From: Gymnogyps californianus
Lineage: Eukaryota; Chordata; Aves; Accipitriformes; Cathartidae
Assembly: GCF_018139145.2 (NCBI RefSeq)
Contig: NC_059475.1
Location: forward strand, 21,332,937-21,396,936
Length of the DNA: 64,000 nucleotides
Direction: 5' to 3'
The notes below the pieces were generated by a model that ran no database searches, had not been told where the DNA came from, and was given only the letters and a program-made list of their open reading frames with translations. This document shows positions 47,795 to 62,700 of the stretch, piece after piece (position 1 is the stretch's first letter; every line of letters starts with the position of its first letter). The position numbers were made by a program, and so were the translations under genes.

Positions 47795-50700
47795 AGGGCT
47801 CACATTCATGGCCTGAACAGGCTGTTCTGATACTGAAGAGACTGCTGCATCTTACTTTGTGTTCGCCTGAGATTTTTATTCTGTGTCAAATTGATCTTAC
47901 ATTTTGTTTAAGAAATGTAGCAACTGTACCATGAAAACTCTCCTGTATTACTGCTTTTATTTTTTTATTTGTGATTGCTGGATGTAATGTAAAGTAATGT
48001 AGTTAAATCTAGGGGCTTGGAATAGTAACATGTCTTTCTAGCTAATAACACAACAAACCTCACTGCTTTAATTGAAAATAAATTTATTTTCAAATAGGTT
48101 ATTGGGTAAGTATGGTCTCTATTGTATTATTTGAAGTATTTAGAAATAAAACTAAGGAATAGTTAAGAGTAGAGTTCTTACACTACTGAAAAACCATGCT
48201 ATTTTAGTGGGATAGAAGATAAAGAATTCCTTATTTTTTTTTCCCTGAACTCTCAGTGCAGAAGCAGCAATGTAAGTGTGTTGCTGTATATGAGAGATTC
48301 TTTCTTGCATTCATTAAGTGGAAAAAGTGGGGAATTCAGTTATGGCATAACTGTGTATTGCTATAAATTACCATTACTTTACAGAAAAGAACTGTTTTGG
48401 TCCAGATCTTCAAGCTAGAATGCAGGTGTCTTATTTTTTTGTATTTTGTTGTTCGGATTGCCCTCGATTCCAGACTAAATGCATAAGTGCTTAATTTTCC
48501 CATTTAATAGGTCTTGGGATATTTAATGCTTTGAGGAATTGTGCCCCAGCCTGCAAAGAGCAGGCAGTTGTAGACAGCAGGTGTACAGTGGGTGATGCTC
48601 TGGCTGAGTGAAATAGGCAGTTTAAAAAGTAGCCACTAGAGTGTCTTCTCTGTCAATTTGAGTGACTGGTAATTCTGTTTAGCTCTAAAATTTTTTCAGA
48701 CATGCAGTCATGCTTAGGTTTGTTTTGAACAGGTGGTCCATTTCCAGTGTCAAAATAAGCACTTTTTAAATGCTAGTATGGTGTCTAACTACTGTCCGTG
48801 GTTTGGAGAAAGGAAAAAAAAAAGAAAAAAAAAAAAACAACCCACAAAATGGGAAACTAATTAAATATACCTAGGGACTAACTGGTTGAGGATATGTGAA
48901 GCTGGCAGAAGGGCATGCTTAGCATTTTAAAGAAATCACTTAATGCATTTAAAAGTCTTTAAAATGTTGGTAAAATCTCTTCTAGTGATAAAAGCATAAG
49001 AGTTTATCTTCACCATTACTTTGTCCTTCCCCAAACCTACCTACCTATTTGGTTTTTAGAAGGCAATGGATTGTTTGCATTGGAAATGCTTTTATCATTA
49101 AGCAACGTAAGACCTTCTTGAAAGCCTGTGGTGGCACCAGGGACTCCTTTGGTGGTTGCTCTCCTTGCATCCAACAACTAGCTTGTCTTTTGCTGGTTGC
49201 TACACAGGAGTTGTTAAAATCCTGTTTTGCTGAAGTAGGCTACGTAATTTAGGATGTGTTTCAATCATGGAAAAGTTTATTGGTGCAAAAGTAACTGATT
49301 TTTTTTTATCTGCACTTGAATCCTGTGGTAAGAAAATATGATGGTACATAAAGAAAATTGACAGTTACATTCTGAGTTTAGTTTTTTGTAATGCAATCCT
49401 TGTTATAACTCTCTAGCATTTCTCAGACTTTCATATATTACAGAATCTTCAGCTTGACAGATATACTTTTTAAAAAAGTTTCTCTTGCTTGAAAAGTGAA
49501 ACTGGATATTGCTGTAAAATCTGCAAAGTTCTTACTGGAAGCTCTGTGTATATGCTTTTAACATCCAGTTCTAAGGTAGAACAGCCTTCAGCTGGCTAGC
49601 TGAGGTCCTTTTGGTTTTCTTTCTGCACTGGTCTAGATCCTCGTGTCTGCTTGTAGCTACCAATACTCAGCTGTTAGGTAGAAGTATGAGGTATAAAGTT
49701 GGAAGTAACTCCTTGCAGAGTACGTTTCTCAGGTTTGTTTTACCGGAAGTCTGATGCTGAAAAGTTTAACTTAAATGAGCAGCTTACTTTAATAGTTTTC
49801 TTATTTACTGAAGGGACTTCTGGATGCTTTAAAGTAACAAGTGTGTTTTGTAAAAGGTTCAATATAGGAGACATTGTCCAAAATTAAACTATATGCTTGT
49901 CTGACGAGAATTCACGTCTTCATCCTGTAGCTTGAAAACAGGAATGTATGTATTCAGGAAAGGTGCTTGACAGCTAATTCCAAGCTACAGAGAAACTTGC
50001 TGATACAATTGTTACCAACTTTTTTTGATGGAGATGCCAATTAAGCATTTGGCCTCTAGAAAGAACCACAGACTAGTTACTGTTAAACAAAATACACAGT
50101 GTGGTTTTCTTTAGTAGGCAGAAGACTTCAATTTTTTTCTGGTCTGAAAGGATTGCTTCTAAGCTTTATTTCTTCCCTTTAGCAAACAATTCGAGTGAGA
50201 ATTTCAGTTACCTGTATCTCAGAGCAGTTGACAGGCTTTCTTCATTTTGGTGAACTGCTTTCTTTCCTTTCAGATTTAAGTCAGGTGTTTATTGCATGGA
50301 ATGTTATTTCAGCATTCATTCAGAGAAGAATCTGTTAACAATATTAACTAAGAAAACAAAGCAATATTTTTCTGAATGCTAGGTGTTCCTTAGGGTCTTG
50401 AATTGTCATAACTTGTACATCAGCAAGTTGATGTAGACTTTCAGAAGTACTGTTTACATGAATTGGAAGTCTGTTAGTCTTGCTTGCTGGGAACTTTCAG
50501 AGATTATGGAAAGCTAACTCAAGTTACAAAAGACAGTCAAGTATCTGAAGCAGCTTTATCATCTTTAACACAATTTTTCTTTCCACATCTGAGAGTTGTT
50601 AGTATTACCCTGGATTATTTTGCTTCTTGTGGTATCTAATCTTAAGCATGTCTCGTATTTGGCAGTCTTTTGCGTCTTGCATTGAATCCAAATGTGATTC

Positions 50701-53491
50701 TTCTGCTCGTGGAGTTGAACACTAGGAGTAACACAACCCAATTGACCTGTGGAGTTTATCGTAAATTTGCAGGTAGTGAAATTTTGGGAGGAGCACTCCT
50801 GATTTGTGGACCTAAGGCCTAATTCTGACTGTGTTAATGGGACTGAAATTTGAAAAAGCATGAAGATAATTCAGAATTTCAGAATTGGTAGGTTTTGGGA
50901 GGGAGAGTAGAACAGTAGGCTGTGGGAAGAATAACTTTTTGTTTTTAAAACTTCCATTCTGAACTATGGTAGGCTGGTTCTAGATTATCACCAGTGATAA
51001 CGCCTAAGAAAGTTCTCTTCAGGGTTCCTGGACTTCCTCTTTGGCACGTTTTATGTTGTTTATTTTTCCTTATTTCAAAGGACCTGGGCTCCTGTTGAAA
51101 AGTGATGGAATAATCTCTGGCCGGCACCTGACATGTTGAGGGAGCACCCCCTAAAAGAGCTTGCCTGGGAGACAGTTTGTGAAATAACACAGTAACATGT
51201 TTGCAGTAGTATGCCTCTTTTTTTGTTGTTGTTGCTATTTTCCATTGTTGAATTTCTCTTGAAATAAGTAACTGAGAAATACATTGAAGCTACTGAAATA
51301 AGCTTTAATTACTGCAGAGAGATTTACATCTGGAATTAGCATTGGTAGTGGTTACTTGCAAAGATGCTACTTTCACTAACTGGGGCAAGGGGAGGGATTT
51401 GATCTTCTTTCTAGAGGCTTAAAAAAAATCCCAAACAAAAAATATCCTGTGACTTTAATAATGCACTAGTTTCACTTGCTTATAGTAAGTCTGTGTGTAG
51501 CCTGAATACCCACAAGCTAGTGTTTTTAATAACAAGTTTGTATAATTTGATTTAAGCTAATTTGTGAGATCAGGTATTTTGAACCCTGCTTCTAAGTTTA
51601 CTAATACTTTTAGTAGAAAAGAATTTTTTTCCTGTTTTTTAACCACTCAATCCTTGCATGATATCTCAGATGATTATAAGTACTGATACTGCAATTGAAA
51701 TTACCTGTAACTTTTCCTGCTGGATTTCTGTTTGACTCCCATACCTTTAAACAGAAAGCTATGTAATCTAGGCGCAGTTATGTACACTTACAACTTCTGA
51801 CAAAAGGCTAAGCAAAGTAAGGTGGTATTAAGTGATCAGTGTGTAAAGGTTAAAGCAACAATGAAAACCCAAAAAGCAAATAAAATTTCTCCATAGTGAG
51901 TATACCAGGCTTTTCAATATTTAGGCCAAATACTGGAAGTCTTGCTAATGAAGAGAGTCAAAGGATTTTGCTGGATCCTTGGACTTGTATCTGCTTTCTA
52001 AACTGCTCAAGTACTAAATTTGACACTTCATTGTTCTAGGTAGCTGTAGTGTGTATGCTGAATCCATTTTAACTTGGAAATAAGTGCTTAAAGCTGTCTA
52101 CCTCTTAGTTTGCATAAGAATCAGATATTTCTGTTTCAGTTTTTGTAGGTTTTTATAAGGGTATATGACAAAAGCATAGTTTGATTGTCTTTAAGCTTGC
52201 TCCTGCATACAACCTGCACCTTACAGAAGTGTTCTTGCTAAAATAGTACTATTCACCTACATTCTCTGCGGTAACTACATGTCCTCGCAGCTGATGATGT
52301 TGCTAATGCACAGCAGTAATTAATGTATTGAATTAACCCTTCACACCTGGAAGGCAGTTACTAAAGGAGCAAAAGGAGTGTTTATTTTCTTACTTGAGTG
52401 AGTACTGCTCAAAACCATGCTGCTTGCAATTGTAAGGGAAGAAAATTTTCTCTTACTGTTTTCTAGCATCTGTAGTATCTCTTTCAATCCACTTAAATTC
52501 TGCATTCACATAAGACCAGCTGATACTGTGTCAGAGGTTAAATGTCATGTAAAAGCCCTATTTTGGAGAGGGGGGAATGGAATGAATGCTTATATTGAGC
52601 TTAATGAGAGGTGAAAGCAGGAGTTTGTTGGATCTATCATAGACTGAAATATTCTTTTCTGATAGCACAGTTGTCTCAGTAGCAACTGTTTGCAAGGTGT
52701 CTTAGAGCAACAGAATTAACATGGAGGTGCCAAAGCATTTTATATGGAAAGGTGAAGTTGCTCTTCCTTATACATTTCTGTTACGGCTTTTTACAGTGTT
52801 TCAGTGGCTGGGGCCACTGCCCTTTCACATGTTTGCATAAGGTATTTTATTGTCCCTTGTTCTTCCTCCTCTGTCAGGTTTGTGGAGGGAGGTATAGTGA
52901 GAGAGTAGGTCCTGTGTTGAAATTAGCTCCAGCACTTTGATGTGTGCTGCCTGCAAGTTAAAATTATTATAATTCCTCCACCTTTATAGGTGTTTTCTTC
53001 AACGGTAGGGGTAGTACTCTAGTGCATTTATGCAGTGCCCATTTTATCTTCTGCCAGCTCTATTAATTGCTGAGCAAGTTGTTCTGAATCTGAGACCTGG
53101 TACATAGATTAAAAACAAAGGTTGGGCAGACCAAATTCAATAAATTGAAAACTGAAGTTATCCTTTTTTCTTGAATGCAAATTAGCATGTTCCTTTCATG
53201 TAAGTAAAACCCTGGAGCTGCCTAACTCTATCTTTGGATCTTAGAATGTTGCCTGTTGCTAAAGGTACAAAAATTACTATGGAGTATTCAGTCATCTTTA
53301 ATCAAGCCTGATTTTTGTAGCTTTTGATCATCAGCATCTACTTTTGTGTCTCATTTGAGTTCTAGAAAGTTTCTATGCGTGCAGGTACCTTTGGGGTTAG
53401 AAGCTATGAAATACTACTGTGAAGCATTAATACAAATACTGCTTAAATAGATTTGTAAACTTAATGCTTTGTGTATATGCTTCTTATCCAG
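47795..53491. other. Intron 1 distal part, nothing recognised
   Basis: AT-rich sequence with short frames on both strands, an A run near 48,818-48,836 and small slippage repeats. No exon or repeat family was recognised before the coding exon at 53,492. Confidence 0.5.
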
Positions 53492-53724
53492 ACCAGCATG
53501 TTTTGGAAATTTGATCTCCATTCGTCATCCCACATAGATACACTTCTAGAGAGAGAAGATGTAACACTGAAGGAATTGATGGATGAAGAGGATGTTCTGC
53601 AAGAGTGCAAGGCTCAGAATCGCAAACTTATAGAGTTTCTGCTGAAGTCAGAATGTTTGGAAGACTTAGTTTCATTTATTATCGAAGAGCCACCTCAAGA
53701 CATGGATGAAAAAATTCGATATAA
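53492..53724 (+). CDS. PPP6R3: PPP6R3 first coding exon, residues 1-76
   Basis: The acceptor is TTATCCAG (ending 53,491). The ATG at 53,498 is six bases into the exon, and the start is fixed by the family N-terminus [10 protein letters not shown]. An upstream in-frame ATG at 53,471 lies in the intron and is not used. The donor is GATATAA|GTAGGA; codon 76 (Lys) is split after two bases. The exon ends in [14 protein letters not shown]. Confidence 0.96.
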
Positions 53725-56700
53725 GTAGGAAAACTTTTGGGGTTGGGGGAGACTTGGGAAGGTGGAAAGAGGGGTAACTTAGTCCAGTTAATTTGTTAGT
53801 ATGTTTTGAATCCCTGTGTGCTGGTGTGTAGTACAATCCTGGTATCTTTCGAGTAAGTTTGTTTTCAAAGGGCTTCGTAGAACTCTTGAATAAATCATTC
53901 TAATATTTGCGTAGTTTTCAAATGGAAACCTCTTATCCACAGATGCTTCCAAAACCAATTGCTGTCCAAAGGAGGCTTAAAAAAAAAAAAAAAAAATCGG
54001 AACTCACATGAAGAATCTTGTAGTTGTGATTATTAAGAAAATAGTAGAGTGAAAATCCCCATTTGGGTAGTATAGTTAAGTGCTTAGCTTTGTTTTGTCG
54101 ATGATTGGTAAGATGTTTTGAAGATGCTTATTAGAAAGTCTGTAGCACTCCTTGGAAGAATGTACGTAACGTCTAATTGCTGGTGTTTTCCTTTGCAGAG
54201 CTAGAACTGTAAGAACTGGGTATGGCCATGACTTCAGCTAGCTTGCTGAGAAGGTTCAAATTCAAAAGTCAACCTAGCAATTCATATAAAAGCACTTCTA
54301 CCATTTTTGGCCTATTTTAGAGTTGTCTATGCAGAAAGCTGCTTTTTTTCTTAAAGCAGTATGTAAAAAAAAAAAAAAAGTAAAATAAGCTACACTCTTA
54401 GTTGCAGCACTTCACCATTTCTGGTAAACCAAGCCTCCTCTGAGTGTTTCTAGTAGAGTTTGAAATTGAAGCATCTTTCACTTAGAAACCTTAAGCTGCT
54501 GATGCTGTCAAAATTAACTTTAGTGTGAGTGGGTGATAGTACTGCAGGAAATTACTGCTCTTGATGGCCTCTTAGTTTAATTACTCAATGTTCTGAACTG
54601 TACTTCTGACTCTGTCATGAAACAGTACTAGCTAGTTTTGCAGGCTTTGTCAGACTTTGACTAGTTTACTGAGTTTCTACATAATTGCAATATATATATA
54701 TATAAAAAATCCTGAAGCTATTCCTTTTGACCTTTTTAATATAATCCCTGTTATATTAGAAAGGGGCAAACACTGCTCCCTCCCCAGTATTGGTCCAGTA
54801 CTATCAGTGTGTTTAATTTCTTGGTAACTGACTTGAACAGATGGATTTAACAATAGAACAGATGGATTTAAGAATAGATCTTAAAATAAAAGCTTGCCCT
54901 TTCCTTTCCCCACTTTCCTAGCGTTGTCCTGTTGCTACTGAAGAACAGAGGAGCTTGTAGGCGAATGTGCAGTTATGTTACCATGCAGTAGTTTGCTGTT
55001 TTAATTAGTGCAGACCAATCCTGCTTGAAAACTTGGTCAGAAGCCTTACCAGGTTCTGAATTCAGAGCTGGAAGTATGACAACTTTGAAGTATGAAAGAT
55101 GGATAATTTTTTTCCTTGTCCCCAGGTATCCAAACATATCATGTGAGCTGCTTACATCAGATGTCTCACAGATCAATGATAGGCTGGGAGAAGAAGAATC
55201 CTTACTTATGAAACTGTACAGCTTCCTCTTAAATGAATCTCCTCTAAACCCTTTACTGGCCAGTTTCTTCAGCAAGGTGCTAAGTATTCTTATAAGCAGA
55301 AAACCAGAACAGGTAAATATTTACAAGTGCTCTAATAAAGTTGTAGTACTTGGCAATGCTGCTTTAAGACTGCACATTTGAGGGGTAGCAGCGGAGTCAA
55401 AAAAGAGCATTCGACTTCCATACTAGCTGAAGACACTTTTTTTATGGTATGCACAAGATTAAAAAAATATATCTGGATGAGTAAGATCTATTTGATTTGC
55501 CTGAGCTATTTGTGCAATCAGTGTGTGAGTGCTTACCTTTTGGCTTAGCTTAGCTCAGTATTTTATGTGGTGATATTTGCATTAATTGCTGTTAGAGGTG
55601 AAGGTAAGTGAATTGAATCAGTGGGAGTGGGTCCGATTTGGTGTGAAGAATTCTTACAGAACAAGGTGAGACACGTTTGGAGTCCTTGTTCAGAAATGTT
55701 GTTGTACTCTGTTCGTGTGGCCCAGTACTGCAAACAGCTGCAATGACTGGTTCTCATACCTGAGCAAATTAAGTTTGTGACTCTGATCTGTATCTTTAAT
55801 TTAGGAAGCTCTGTATTTGTTTGTATTATGTTAAGATTTTGCTGTGTCGAGCTTTGCTCACTAAGCAGGGATGAGAGTAATTTATACCAAAAAGGAAAGC
55901 TGACTGTGCATTGGATTATAAGTAGTTTATGGTCAGCAAGTTGGACTTGAGGAGGCCCAAGACACACGGCACATGGTATGGATCTGTCCTGTGCCACTTC
56001 TGGTACTCTATACGTGCCTTGTACTGAAGCTTTAAGTGGCAAAAGTGTTTAAGTAGTTCTCACTTATTTTCTCCATTTGGTAGGAGAGAGAAATTAAAAC
56101 TGGTTGGTGTAATTTACCATATAAAATACAGAAAAGCAAATGCAAGCTTATTTCTTTTTAATTTCTAGATTGTGGATTTTTTAAAGAGGAAACATGATTT
56201 TGTGGACCTCATTATTAAGCACATAGGGACCTCTGCTATCATGGACTTGTTGCTCAGGCTACTGACTTGCATAGAACCTCCACAGCCCCGACAAGAAGTG
56301 TTAAATGTAAGTAAAACATCTCAAAGGATTTGTCTGACGTGTGAACTGTAAGATGGCTTATCTTCTGCTGGTTTTACTAAGTTTGTTTCTTAAATGTGCT
56401 GAAATTAGATGTGTGGGGTTTTTATTGCTTGGAGCTGCCAATACTTTTCCAGTGGAGCCACAGCGCTGGTGGGGACCACTTAGAACCTGAGTGGCTGGTC
56501 TCTTCCCATGGTCTTTAATATCTAACTTACAACTGCCAGATGCAGTTTTAAAAATGTTTTGGACCTTACTGAACACTTTTTTTGGCATCAGAAAGTTTAT
56601 TTAAAAATTATACCTCAGGCTTTCTTTTCTACAGTTGCTCAGAAACACTAATTTTTTTCCTTTTTTCTGAAGTATTATTAGTTCTTGTTTAGAAATATCG

Positions 56701-59700
56701 ACAGTATGACTCATGGCAATTGTCAAACAACTACTTTTAATTTTGTTCATTTTAATTCATTTAATTCATTCACTTGGATAACATTCTTACTAACACTCAC
56801 AAACACTTTTACAGTGGCTAAATGAGGAGAGAATTATCCAGCGGCTTGTGGAAATTGTACATCCATCTCAAGATGAAGATGTAAGTATTGGTCTGACAGT
56901 CTTCTGGGTCTATTTGGTCAGCAAGTTGCTGTACAACATAGTGTTAGAACTTTTAGTTTTACTGTTTTCTGCTTGCTTTTTTCAGTAAGCTGATTTCAGT
57001 ATTTAAGTGTGGTCATTTGAGGGAGGGTGTGTGGTCCCCGTGGTCCCTCCCCCCCGCTTCACCCCAATCCAGGTCAAAGCCTGTTCATAGTCAAAGCATA
57101 TTCAGGTCAAAGCATATTCAGTGTTGTTTAAAGATTCAACTCTAATGTTTTGCCACCTTAATACTGGAAATAGATTCTTGCCTCATGCCTCAAGGGTTTT
57201 TTTTGTCTTGTTAAGATTTAGTTATGGCATAAAGCTATTGCCTGAATGTTTTTTGGGTAGGAGAGACTCTTGTCCAAGTTGAAACTTTCACCTTTTTTAA
57301 TTGAAGATTTATAGTCCAGCATGTTATTACTTTTGTAGTGAAAAGCTATGTCTTTCTGTTCCAGAGGCATTCAAATGCATCACAGTCGCTCTGTGAAATT
57401 ATTCGTCTAAGCAGAGACCAGATGTTACAAGTACAGAACAGTTCAGAACCAGATCCACTGCTTGCAAGTCTAGAGAAGTAAGTTGGTTTGAATTTCTGAT
57501 TTTATTTTCAGTTCATAAAAAACATAGTTTTTAACTTTTTGATCTTGAAAACTGTTAGAAATGGCAAGCTCTGCTTTTCAGGTGAATTTTCTTGGCTACG
57601 CTTGTCTGTATAATTTAAAATAACTCAGCAAGTAAGCAGAGCCCACCTGGAGGACTTCCTTGGGGGTGTGTTGTCTCATTAAAATACTTCCTGTGCTGCC
57701 AGAGTTAGTGGGATCAGACATGTGGAGGTCAGCTTGATACTGTGCAGAGTACACATGGGAGACTTTGGCTTTGATCTGTTATTTGTTTTAAGTTAATCTA
57801 AGTGTGTGTTTCTGCCAGAGAAGATTATCATGTATTCCCTTCTTCCTTTTGCTCGTTATAGGTTTAGGTTTGTGTGGCTGTTATGGCAAGCTGAATCAGG
57901 TTTTTGATCTGACTGAAAACTCCCTTTTTGTGGTGTTGGTTGTCGGATCAAAAAACTAGATCAATGGAAGGAGTAGGAAAATATGATTGGGGCAGTGAGG
58001 ATGGGAGTGATTGTCCTAGTGGTACCTGCTAGCTTGAAATAGCTACTAGTTTTCTTTGTATTATCCCCTTATTAACTTTATATGGGCAAATGGTAGCTAC
58101 TTCTGTTAACAGCTGGATCCTGAAATAGTGTTATATCTGATGCCATACTTTTCTTTTCAGACAAGAAATCATAGAGCAGCTGCTGTCTAATATTTTTCAT
58201 AAAGAAAAAAATGAATCTGCAATAGTCAGTGCAATCCAAATACTATTGACCTTACTTGAGACAAGACGACAAACGTAAGTGTTCTTACTCCACTTAAATT
58301 ATGCCTGCATAATTTAATTAAACTACTGTTCAGCATTAGCAAGTGTCTTCCATGTACTTATGACTGAACCATTTTTGTGGCCGGTTGTAGCTGAAGAAGT
58401 AAAAGAGCAAACCAAGTGATTGCGGTTGGCATTACTACGCTTTCACCAAATGACTGGTCTTTCTGCGTTTTTTTTTCTAGAAGCTAGTTAAAATGCCGCT
58501 TGACAGATCACACTAATTACATTTCATCAATTTGTTTCTGGATACAAGAATAGAGTAAATATGTACAGTGCAGTGAGTGGGTATTGGCTTTTTTAAAAGT
58601 CATTTGGAATTTCATTACAACTTCACTTTGAGAAACCGCTGAACAGATCTCCGTGGTACATTCAACTTGTTTATGTTGTTCAGATGAGTGAAGCTCTCTC
58701 TCTGCCTCAAAAGACGAACTAGAACAGCTGTAATGTTTACTCTCAAAACCATATTGGAGGTTCCAGGCACAATAAACCCTAAAAATAGTAGGGCTAGTGT
58801 TTGGAAAAATCTTGTTCAACCATTACTTCATGCTTAATTTATATTTGTAACCTTATGTTTTTACTTACCTCTTCATTCTTTTCACGTGCCTTCAGAACCA
58901 TGACGCTCTCAAAATCATACCTTAAAGATGTTTTACAACTAACTTTGATATTAATTATCAGATTTTGCTTGTGTGTGTTTTAGATTTGAAGGCCACATAG
59001 AGATCTGTCCTCCAGGCATGAGCAGTTCAACGTATTCGGTCAACAAAAGTGTTTTAGAAGCCATAAAAGCACGACTTTCATCCTTCCATGAACTCCTTCT
59101 TGAGCCTCCAAAAGTAAGTGAAACCTTGTTTCACTTTAATTGAAACAAGACTGTCACTGTGTGACTGTATTTTAGGCAGGTTATAATAACAGACAAAACC
59201 CAGTTTGACAACGTTCAGGCAAGTGCCCAGGCTCCTTCCCAGCCTGTTGTGAGCTTTGTTCATTATTGTTGTCCCTGAGCCAATGTGTTGTGCTAATTGA
59301 TATGCTTTTCCAGCTTAAACTTCAATTGGCAGAATAGCCTTGAAGCAATTACTTCTTTCTGAAAGCAATGAAAAGAGATTTGCTATATATTCTCAAGGTG
59401 GGTCCTGTTCTCTGCTTGGAAATCCGATCTGGATAGGAAACATGGACTATGGATGCTTCAGTTTTTTCAAACTTTGGCATGGCCTGCATGAGGCCTGCGC
59501 AGTTCCTTTAGACTTGCCCAGGACCCAAGTAGACCAGCTCCACAGCATGCACCCTGCACGCTAGGCATGTTAAATTCTTTGGGCTTTTTAACTGATTTAA
59601 GCAACTTACCTATGTCATGCTGTTGCAAAAGATAAATACAAGATGTGTAAATAGGGGGTTTATCTATGATCCATTTATATTTTTCCACTCAAATTTTCAC

Positions 59701-62700
59701 TGGCAGAATTTCAGCTGGAGCACTGCACCCTGAACTGGGTGTCACAGTTGGTAAGAGAGAAGGACCTGTGGGCCAAAGTGAAGACCAGAGGTGTATAAAA
59801 TACCATATGGGGGGGGACAAGGTAGTGTCAAAGTTTATTTTAGCCTGGAGAAGATGAGACCTCAAGATTTCCAAATGCAGAAGAGGTAATAAAATGCAGA
59901 GAAACTGTCTTATCTTTATTGCAACAACATGGCAAGATACAGGTCTATGTTACAGTAAAAGCAGGGTTACATAAGATACTTGAGTATTTTCTGATGGTTG
60001 GACATACTTAGCATTTGAATAAGTCATCTGATGAAGTTATCTGTTGCTCACTTTGAGCACTATTTAAATGAGCATCCTTAGATTTTTGCCTTATGTAAGG
60101 AATGGACTAAATGCACTAGCAGGATGTTGGTCATCTTTTTTCTGATGCAAGGGTGGCACTGGTCAGGCAAAAATGACATCCAGTGTTACAGAAGGCAGTA
60201 GTGGTCTCCTTGTCAAAATCTGTTTGTGCCTTAAGATAGGAAGACATTTTCATTATGAATTCCCCTGCTCATTGCATATTTGCTACTAGATTTTTAGATT
60301 TTACAGTAGCTAATACCAGATTTTTCTTATTGGCTGACAGTTATGTGACAACAGTTCTGGTTTGTTAACCAGATAATATTTTCAATGTAAGAACCATGGA
60401 GCTTATGATTGTAATACAAGGACCCATTAGTGCATGGAAAGAGATTCTTGCTGTGTTGGAAGTAACTCCTTCAAAGACTACAAATGGAGCTTGTTTTGTG
60501 TATAATGTTAGAATAAGACACCAGAGAAGCTTGTGGCTTAGTCAAATTATTTTCAAGTATATGAAGTTAGGGTTGTTGAGGCATTATAATATATTTAAGA
60601 GGCTGTCCACCTAGCTGTTTTGTGTATATTGTAGCAGTGTAGACTATAGCTGTATGTGGATTAACCAGTGAGAAGTATTTCCTAGGAATTATCACCTAAT
60701 TCCTTTCAAGGTTGGGTAGAATGCATCTACTTTGAGATCCTGTCTGTAGTTAACAACCAATTTTTACAATGTCATTGGTTTCATGTGGCTGTTCTTAGTG
60801 CTTCCTGTCTATGGAGTGAAAATAAGCTATAGTGTTCAGAACTAAAAATTGCTTTTTTGCAGGGTGAAGGTAAGACTGTTGCTCAAGGACCGACTGTATA
60901 TATTTTTAAGCACTACTCTGTCATTGTGCATAGTAATGATGAGCTGGTTTTTTTAAAGATACCTTAATGGGTTTTATGTATGTACCTCCTTTTTCAGAAA
61001 AGTGTCATGAAGACGACCTGGGGTGTATTGGATCCACCTGTGGGAAACACGCGTTTAAACGTGATTAGATTAATATCCAGCCTTTTACAGACGAATACAA
61101 GCAGTGTGAATCAGGAGCTTATAGAGCTTAACAGCATAGGAGTAATATTGGTAAGAACTTTATGCTACCTTCTTTTTTTTTTTTATGGATTGCTATTAAG
61201 ATCTTGCCTGTTTTTTCTGTCACTGCAGATAATTTGTTAGTATATTTTCCAGCCTAACTCTTCAGCCTGTTGGTGTTGTGGCTTCTTTTGCACCGTTTAA
61301 GAACTCTTAATATTGGATTCTACTGTTAAATTCATCTGTCTGAAGTCAGCATTTTCCTCTGATCACTTGAATGGTTCTTATTCTCTACACCTTCATAAAC
61401 ATATGAAGTCGTTTTCTTAACAAGCTTATTTTTTCATCTGTATGTTCTCAAGTTTTCAGCCATGTTCAAGGCTTCCCTGCTGTTTTCATTCTTTTCCTAA
61501 GTTCCCTCAAAACCCCTTTTCCTCTGTTAATACTATATGGCACATCAAATGGTATCTCAGCACTGTCCTATAAAGGGACAATTATTCTTGGTAGCTCATA
61601 CGCCTTCAAACCTCTGAAAGCAAGATGTTGCACAACAAACTTTCAGTCAGTTCATTCACTGCTTTTTGCTAATGTGGAATGTGTACTTTGAGTACTTCCT
61701 ACCTCATACTTCAACTATAGCAGGACATATTCTTTGTGTTTAGGTTGACCAAAAAATTCGAATGTTGGTATCAGTTAAAAAATAACTAGTGAAACATGCT
61801 AGAACTTATACTACAGTTTCTGAATAAAATAAGTAAACTTCTGCTTCTAAGCAGGCATTTGCAAACTTAAAGTGTTAATATTTTCTCTACCCCAAATTGG
61901 TTTAGTCTAAAATCCCTTTTTCCTTCAACTAATACAGCTATGGTTGTAATGTCTTCATCTCAATTTCTCTGCACAACATGGGTTTGCAGACAGGTACCAA
62001 CTTTTTATACAAATAGCTAACTTCACTGTAACTGAAGCTTTTCCCAGATGCGTTATCTAAGGGAATGTACATGCTATGGACACTTGCATGTTCTTATAAG
62101 TAGATTATTTTGTAAACTAAATTCAGTGAGGTTTGAACATGCTTTTCTGTTGCAGGTTTTACATAAGGAAGAAGAAAGTAATTATAGCCATATTAAACTT
62201 CTCGCTGCTTCGTGCTGTTTGCTGAAAGAGCACATGCTTTATTGTGCAGACTTGACTGTTAGGAAAAGTAATTGTCTAGTTCCAGTAGCATATCTTTATG
62301 GGAGGATGTCATTAGTTTAGGAGGACTGAAGGAAAATTGGAGATCTTTAGCTGTATTTTGAATGAGACTTAAATTGTTTAATACTGTTCCAATCACTGCA
62401 TGTATTTCCATAACTAATTTCATTTTACCAGTGACAGCAATCATTTGAGTTTTGCAGTAAGAAGTAGTCTAAAATAACTGGACATAAAGCTGGAAAAAAA
62501 TCTTGCCTATGTTTAAGAGGAAAAATGTGGAGAACCAGGAACATGACTAAATGAACACTGTTTATTGTATCTCAACCTTAGTATTTGTCTGTGTCTTGTG
62601 TAAGGTGTTTAATAATCTTAAACTGCATCTCAATTATCTGAGGTAGCCTTCTGTAATAAAAGAATAAAATTAGTAGATGACAGGTTCAAAACGGGTAGAT

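Larger units (their letters stand above)
25249..53491 (+). other. PPP6R3: PPP6R3 intron 1 (about 28 kb)
   Basis: This spans from the candidate exon-1 donor to the acceptor TTATCCAG at 53,484-53,491. Most of it (25,900-43,290 and 47,795-53,491) is AT-rich and shows no exon I recognise. It holds the hairpin at 35,605, the pseudogene near 37 kb, CR1 pieces at 43.3-44.9 kb, the GC-rich block at 45.1-46.3 kb and an LTR at 46.6-47.8 kb. Long A or T runs occur near 26,570, 26,665, 30,140, 32,255 and 48,815. The left boundary depends on the uncertain exon 1. Confidence 0.55.

Noticed and set aside
62155..62268. Possible extra PPP6R3 exon after TTTCTGTTGCAG, open for about 37 codons to a GTAATT
   Set aside because: Its length is not a multiple of three, so it would shift the frame between exons 8 and 9, which join perfectly without it. 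The sequence is not in the family protein as I know it.
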